From: SZUA-229 sp964531165
GTDB taxonomy: Bacteria; Pseudomonadota; Gammaproteobacteria; SZUA-229
Length of the DNA: 8,269 bases
Reading direction: 5' to 3'
Assembly: GCA_964531165.1 (NCBI GenBank)
Contig: CAZHEA010000112.1
Location: 1 to 8,269, forward strand
The translations under genes were made by a program, and so were the position numbers. The notes under the pieces were generated by a model that saw only the letters and a list, made by a program, of their open reading frames with translations, did not search any database and was not told the origin of the DNA. Positions 5,796-8,269 of the stretch are shown piece by piece (position 1 is the first letter of the stretch; the number at the start of each line of letters is the position of its first letter).

Positions 5796-5817
5796 TGTTA
5801 TAATCATTCGGATTTTT
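5796..5817 (+). promoter_or_regulatory. carA promoter: extended -10 with GATTTTT start region
   Basis: TG at 5796-5797, one base, then a perfect TATAAT (5799-5804) forms an extended -10 element. No good -35 is seen, which extended -10 promoters tolerate. A start about seven bases downstream falls on G5811 or A5812, so the transcript would begin GATTTTT, as at E. coli codBA and upp, where UTP level controls slippage. Confidence 0.6.
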
Positions 5818-5830
5818 ACACGATTTTCAT

Positions 5831-5866
5831 AAACGGGAGCAGCCATTCGATTGGTTGCTCCCGTTT
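5831..5866 (+). promoter_or_regulatory. Strong hairpin in the carA leader
   Basis: AAACGGGAGCAGCC (5831-5844) pairs with GGTTGCTCCCGTTT (5853-5866): 14 pairs with one G-U and an eight-base loop. Only three T follow, so it is a poor intrinsic terminator as it stands. It ends 12 bases before the GGAGG of carA and could affect attenuation, RNA stability or ribosome access. Confidence 0.6.
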
Positions 5867-5887
5867 CGTATGTTCAGCGGAGGCATA

Positions 5888-7024
5888 ATGAGTCAAAAAG
5901 CGCTGTTAGCGTTAGCAGATGGTAGCCTGTTCTGGGGGCTATCCATTGGTGTTTCCGGTGAGTCTTCAGTCGGCGAGTGTGTTTTTAATACCGCCATGAC
6001 CGGCTATCAGGAGATTCTCACGGACCCTTCCTATGCCAGACAAATTGTTACCCTGACATACCCCCATATCGGTAATACAGGCGTCTGTTCCGGTGATGAA
6101 GAATCTGCCCGGGTACATGCCGCGGGTCTGGTGATTCGTGATTTACCACTGGTGGCGAGTAACTGGCGCAGTGAAATGACTCTGTCTGAATATCTACAAA
6201 AGCACAATGTAGTGGCGATTGCGGATATTGATACCCGTCGTTTAACTCGAATCCTGCGAGAGAAAGGTGCGCAAAATGCCTGCATCGTTGCGGGTGACAG
6301 TATTGATGAGAAAGACGCCGTCGCAAAAGCTCAGGCATTTGCCGGGCTGAAAGGTATGGATCTGGCAAAAGAAGTCACCACTGAAAAATCATTTGAGTGG
6401 ACTCAGGGCAGCTGGGAAATCGACAGCAATACGCATAAGCAGTTTGATGTAAAAGATTTGCCTCATCATGTTGTAGCTTACGATTTCGGTATTAAACGCA
6501 ATATTTTAAATATGCTGGTGGATCGCGGCTGCAAAGTCACAGTAGTGCCGGCAAAAACCCCGGCAGCAGATGTACTGGCAATGAACCCGGACGGCGTGTT
6601 TTTATCCAATGGCCCCGGTGACCCGGAGCCATGTGACTACGCAATTCAGGCCATTAAAGATGTGCTGGAAACTGATATTCCGATGTTTGGTATTTGCCTT
6701 GGCCATCAGTTACTGGCATTAGCCTGTGGGGCTCAAACTGAAAAAATGAAGTTTGGTCATCACGGTGCTAACCATCCAGTGCAGGACACGGCAACCAAAA
6801 CCGTCATGATATCAAGCCAGAACCACGGCTTCGCGGTAAACGAAAAAACCTTACCGGATAATTTAAAACCGACTTACCGTTCACTGTTTGATGGATCGTT
6901 ACAGGGAATACACCGCACCGATAAACCTGCATTTGGTTTCCAGGGACACCCGGAAGCCAGCCCCGGGCCGAATGATGTGTCACCGGTGTTTGATCACTTT
7001 ATTGAGTTGATTGAGAAGGCTTAA
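5888..7024 (+). CDS. carA: Carbamoyl-phosphate synthase small (glutaminase) subunit
   Basis: CarA hydrolyses glutamine and passes ammonia to CarB, which makes carbamoyl phosphate for pyrimidines and arginine in the cytoplasm. From the ATG at 5888 the product has 378 residues (E. coli 382) and aligns throughout. The N-terminal domain holds NTAMTGYQEILTDPSY (34-49) and IADIDTRRLTR (111-121). The class I glutamine amidotransferase domain holds SNGPGDP (240-246), the nucleophile elbow FGICLGHQ with C270 (267-274), and the catalytic partners H354 and E356 in GHPEAS. GGAGG at 5879-5883 supports this start. Longer in-frame starts at TTG 5855 and ATG 5870 lie in or right after the leader hairpin and add residues absent from the family. 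It is first in the carAB operon, though carB is 533 bases away because of an inserted gene. Confidence 0.97.
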   Translation: MSQKALLALADGSLFWGLSIGVSGESSVGECVFNTAMTGYQEILTDPSYARQIVTLTYPHIGNTGVCSGDEESARVHAAGLVIRDLPLVASNWRSEMTLSEYLQKHNVVAIADIDTRRLTRILREKGAQNACIVAGDSIDEKDAVAKAQAFAGLKGMDLAKEVTTEKSFEWTQGSWEIDSNTHKQFDVKDLPHHVVAYDFGIKRNILNMLVDRGCKVTVVPAKTPAADVLAMNPDGVFLSNGPGDPEPCDYAIQAIKDVLETDIPMFGICLGHQLLALACGAQTEKMKFGHHGANHPVQDTATKTVMISSQNHGFAVNEKTLPDNLKPTYRSLFDGSLQGIHRTDKPAFGFQGHPEASPGPNDVSPVFDHFIELIEKA

Positions 7025-7029
7025 AAACT

Positions 7030-7078
7030 AAAAACAAAAGCATTTACCGCAAATGAACGCGAATGTACGCAAATGTTT
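7030..7078 (+). repeat. Left inverted repeat of the GxxExxY cassette, with 10-base periodicity
   Basis: After an A-rich start, it contains three units of ten bases: CGCAAATGAA (7048-7057), CGCGAATGTA (7058-7067) and CGCAAATGTT (7068-7077). The reverse complement of 7489-7537 has the same three units in the same order. Confidence 0.8.
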
Positions 7079-7092
7079 ATATGGAGGTGGGC

Positions 7093-7467
7093 ATGGTGCA
7101 GAAGATGGCAATATCCGAAAAGGTTATTCGTTGTGCGTTTGACGTTAGTAATAAACTAGGCGCTGGATTTTTAGAATCTGTTTATGAAAATGCGTTATGT
7201 TTGGAGCTGTCTCATCAGGGAATAGAATATGAGTAGCAAAAGGCAATAAATGTTCATTATCGTGAAAGTGTAGTCGGTAGCTATATTGCTGATTTACTGG
7301 TTGAGAGTAAGCTGTTAATTGAATTAAAAGCAGTTTCTCAATTTACTAAACAACATGATGCACAACTTATGAATTATTTGAGAGCAACTGGTATTAGTGT
7401 TGGCTTGCTCTTGAATTTTGGAACACCCAGGCTTGGTATTCGCCGTATCGTATTGGCAATACAATGA
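7093..7467 (+). pseudogene. GxxExxY-family PD-(D/E)XK nuclease-like gene with in-frame amber codon
   Basis: One frame runs from ATG 7093 to TGA 7465-7467 (124 codons before the stop), broken only by TAG at 7234-7236, codon 48. GGAGG at 7083-7087 lies five bases before the ATG. The translation carries the name motif GFLESVY (G25, E28, Y31). After the amber come IADLLVESKLLIELKA, with D67 and the E77-x-K79 pair of a PD-(D/E)XK active site, and LMNYLRATGISVGLLLNFG, all typical of the family (PF13366). The amber stands where relatives commonly have lysine before QK, so one A-to-T change (AAG to TAG) explains it. The rest of the frame is well preserved, so the lesion is recent, or the codon is suppressed, or it is a sequencing error. 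Cellular role unknown. It lies within the carAB transcription unit. Confidence 0.85.
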
Positions 7468-7488
7468 AACAGAGAGAATCTAAATTGA

Positions 7489-7537
7489 AACAATTTGCGT
7501 CTATTCGCGTTTATTTGCGGAAAAATCTTTTGCTTTT
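7489..7537 (-). repeat. Right inverted repeat of the GxxExxY cassette
   Basis: On the minus strand it reads CAAAAG.TTTTTCCGC followed by the ten-base units CGCAAATAAA, CGCGAATAGA and CGCAAATTGT. These mirror the left repeat at 7030-7078 with nine mismatches in 49. Confidence 0.8.
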
Positions 7538-7557
7538 GACTGTTAAAGGAAACCGCA

Positions 7558-8269
7558 ATGCCTAAACGCACCGACATAAAAAGTATTTTAATCATCGGCG
7601 CAGGCCCTATCGTTATCGGTCAGGCCTGTGAGTTTGATTATTCCGGCGCGCAAGCCTGTAAGGCATTACGCGAAGAAGGCTTCCGCGTTATATTGGTTAA
7701 CTCCAATCCGGCAACTATCATGACCGATCCGGAAATGGCCGATGCAACCTACATCGAACCCATTCACTGGAAAACCGTTGCGCGCATTATCGAAAAAGAA
7801 AAGCCGGATGCTTTGTTGCCTACCATGGGTGGCCAGACGGCACTTAATTGTGCGCTGGATTTAGACCGCGAAGGTGTGCTGGAAAAATTCAATGTTGAAA
7901 TGATTGGTGCGCAGAAAGAAGCCATCGATATGGCAGAAGATCGTGAAAAGTTTAAAAAAGCCATGGAAGAAATTGGTCTTGATATGCCTAAAGCTGCGGT
8001 TGCCCACAGTCTTGAAGAAGCGCATCAGGTTCAAGCGATGGTGGGTTTTCCGACGATTATTCGTCCATCATTCACCATGGGTGGCAGCGGCGGTGGCATT
8101 GCTTATAACAAAGAAGAATTTGAAGAAATTTGTAAGCGCGGTTTAGATCTTTCACCGACCAGGGAATTGTTAGTAGAAGAATCGATTCTGGGCTGGAAAG
8201 AATACGAGATGGAGGTAGTGCGCGACAAAAACGACAACTGCATCATTATCTGTTCGATAGAAAACTTGG
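7558..8269 (+). CDS. carB: Carbamoyl-phosphate synthase large subunit, N-terminal part (3' end outside window)
   Basis: CarB makes carbamoyl phosphate from bicarbonate, ammonia delivered by CarA, and two ATP. The 237 complete codons seen are about a fifth of the usual ~1070 residues and cover much of the first ATP-grasp (carboxyphosphate) domain. They match E. coli almost residue for residue: MPKRTDIKSI at 1-10, GAGPIVIGQACEFDYSG (14-30), NSNPATIMTDPEMADATYIE (48-67), MGGQTALN (90-97), R129, R169 in IIRPSFTMGGSGGG (167-180), and E208 and E215 in the ATP/metal-binding region. AAAGGA at 7545-7550 lies seven bases before the ATG. It is probably transcribed with carA, since no strong promoter or terminator is seen between them. 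The nonsense codon in the inserted gene could lower its expression by polarity. Confidence 0.97.
   Translation, partial: MPKRTDIKSILIIGAGPIVIGQACEFDYSGAQACKALREEGFRVILVNSNPATIMTDPEMADATYIEPIHWKTVARIIEKEKPDALLPTMGGQTALNCALDLDREGVLEKFNVEMIGAQKEAIDMAEDREKFKKAMEEIGLDMPKAAVAHSLEEAHQVQAMVGFPTIIRPSFTMGGSGGGIAYNKEEFEEICKRGLDLSPTRELLVEESILGWKEYEMEVVRDKNDNCIIICSIENL

Larger units (their letters stand above)
7030..7537. mobile_element. Putative GxxExxY-gene cassette bounded by 49-base inverted repeats inside carAB
   Basis: The ends 7030-7078 and 7489-7537 (reverse complement) agree at about 40 of 49 positions and enclose only the GxxExxY reading frame. The unit starts five bases after the carA stop and ends 20 bases before the carB start, filling almost the whole gap. 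TTAAA occurs just outside each end (7021-7025 and 7543-7547) and could be a short target duplication, but the DNA is low in complexity. Mobility is inferred. Confidence 0.45.

Noticed and set aside
5855..5887. Longer carA from TTG 5855 or ATG 5870
   Set aside because: These starts lie in or right after the leader hairpin without a ribosome site; GGAGG precedes ATG 5888, which gives the family length and N-terminus.
6031..6368. Two minus-strand frames inside carA
   Set aside because: Antisense shadows of carA without recognisable domains or ribosome sites.
7234..7236. TAG read as pyrrolysine or another programmed recoding
   Set aside because: The position is commonly lysine in relatives, one base change explains it, and nothing suggests pyrrolysine use in this organism.
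7374..7595. 73-codon minus-strand frame across the GxxExxY 3' end and carB start
   Set aside because: It lies antisense to two recognised genes and the right inverted repeat, with no family features.
7904..8146. 80-codon plus-strand frame within carB
   Set aside because: Shadow frame of the highly conserved carB sequence.

Overview
The window looks like chromosomal DNA of a gammaproteobacterium that is not an enteric. GlnS, CarA, CarB and tRNA-Glu all read like close relatives of the Escherichia coli versions. The gene order is not that of E. coli, base composition is moderately AT-rich, and the intergenic spaces are long and full of palindromes. Species cannot be named from this sequence alone.

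Layout from left to right: the 3' part of an O-antigen ligase/polymerase-type membrane protein (to 634); a 447-base gap with a back-to-back pair of REP-like hairpins; galE (UDP-glucose 4-epimerase); a 74-base palindrome with perfect 21-base arms; a small DUF559 (Vsr-like, PD-(D/E)XK fold) nuclease gene on the minus strand between 37-base inverted repeats; a gene-less palindrome related to those repeats; glnS; a third REP-like hairpin; a tRNA-Glu(TTC) gene with a near-consensus promoter and a strong terminator; a second DUF559 gene on the minus strand with a related palindrome upstream; then the carbamoyl-phosphate synthetase operon. In that operon, carA and carB are separated by a GxxExxY-family (PD-(D/E)XK-type) gene. 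That gene has an in-frame amber codon and lies between 49-base inverted repeats. carB runs off the right edge.

The host genes are ordinary: surface polysaccharide and nucleotide-sugar supply (ligase, galE), translation (glnS, tRNA-Glu), and pyrimidine/arginine precursor synthesis (carAB). The carA promoter appears to start transcription at GATTTTT, a start known from E. coli pyrimidine genes that sense UTP by reiterative transcription, and a strong hairpin lies in the leader.

The unusual part is what sits between these genes. Three small nuclease-fold genes are each associated with inverted repeats and each lies in a different intergenic space: galE/glnS, tRNA/carA and carA/carB. The two DUF559 genes share the same promoter design (TTGACA-N18-TATAAA), and in the first copy the -35 box overlaps the inner edge of the flanking repeat. 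Gene-less palindromes of the same family lie nearby. The pattern resembles the RAYT/REP relationship, but with a Vsr-like nuclease where RAYT has a transposase. The mobility and function of these units are inference.
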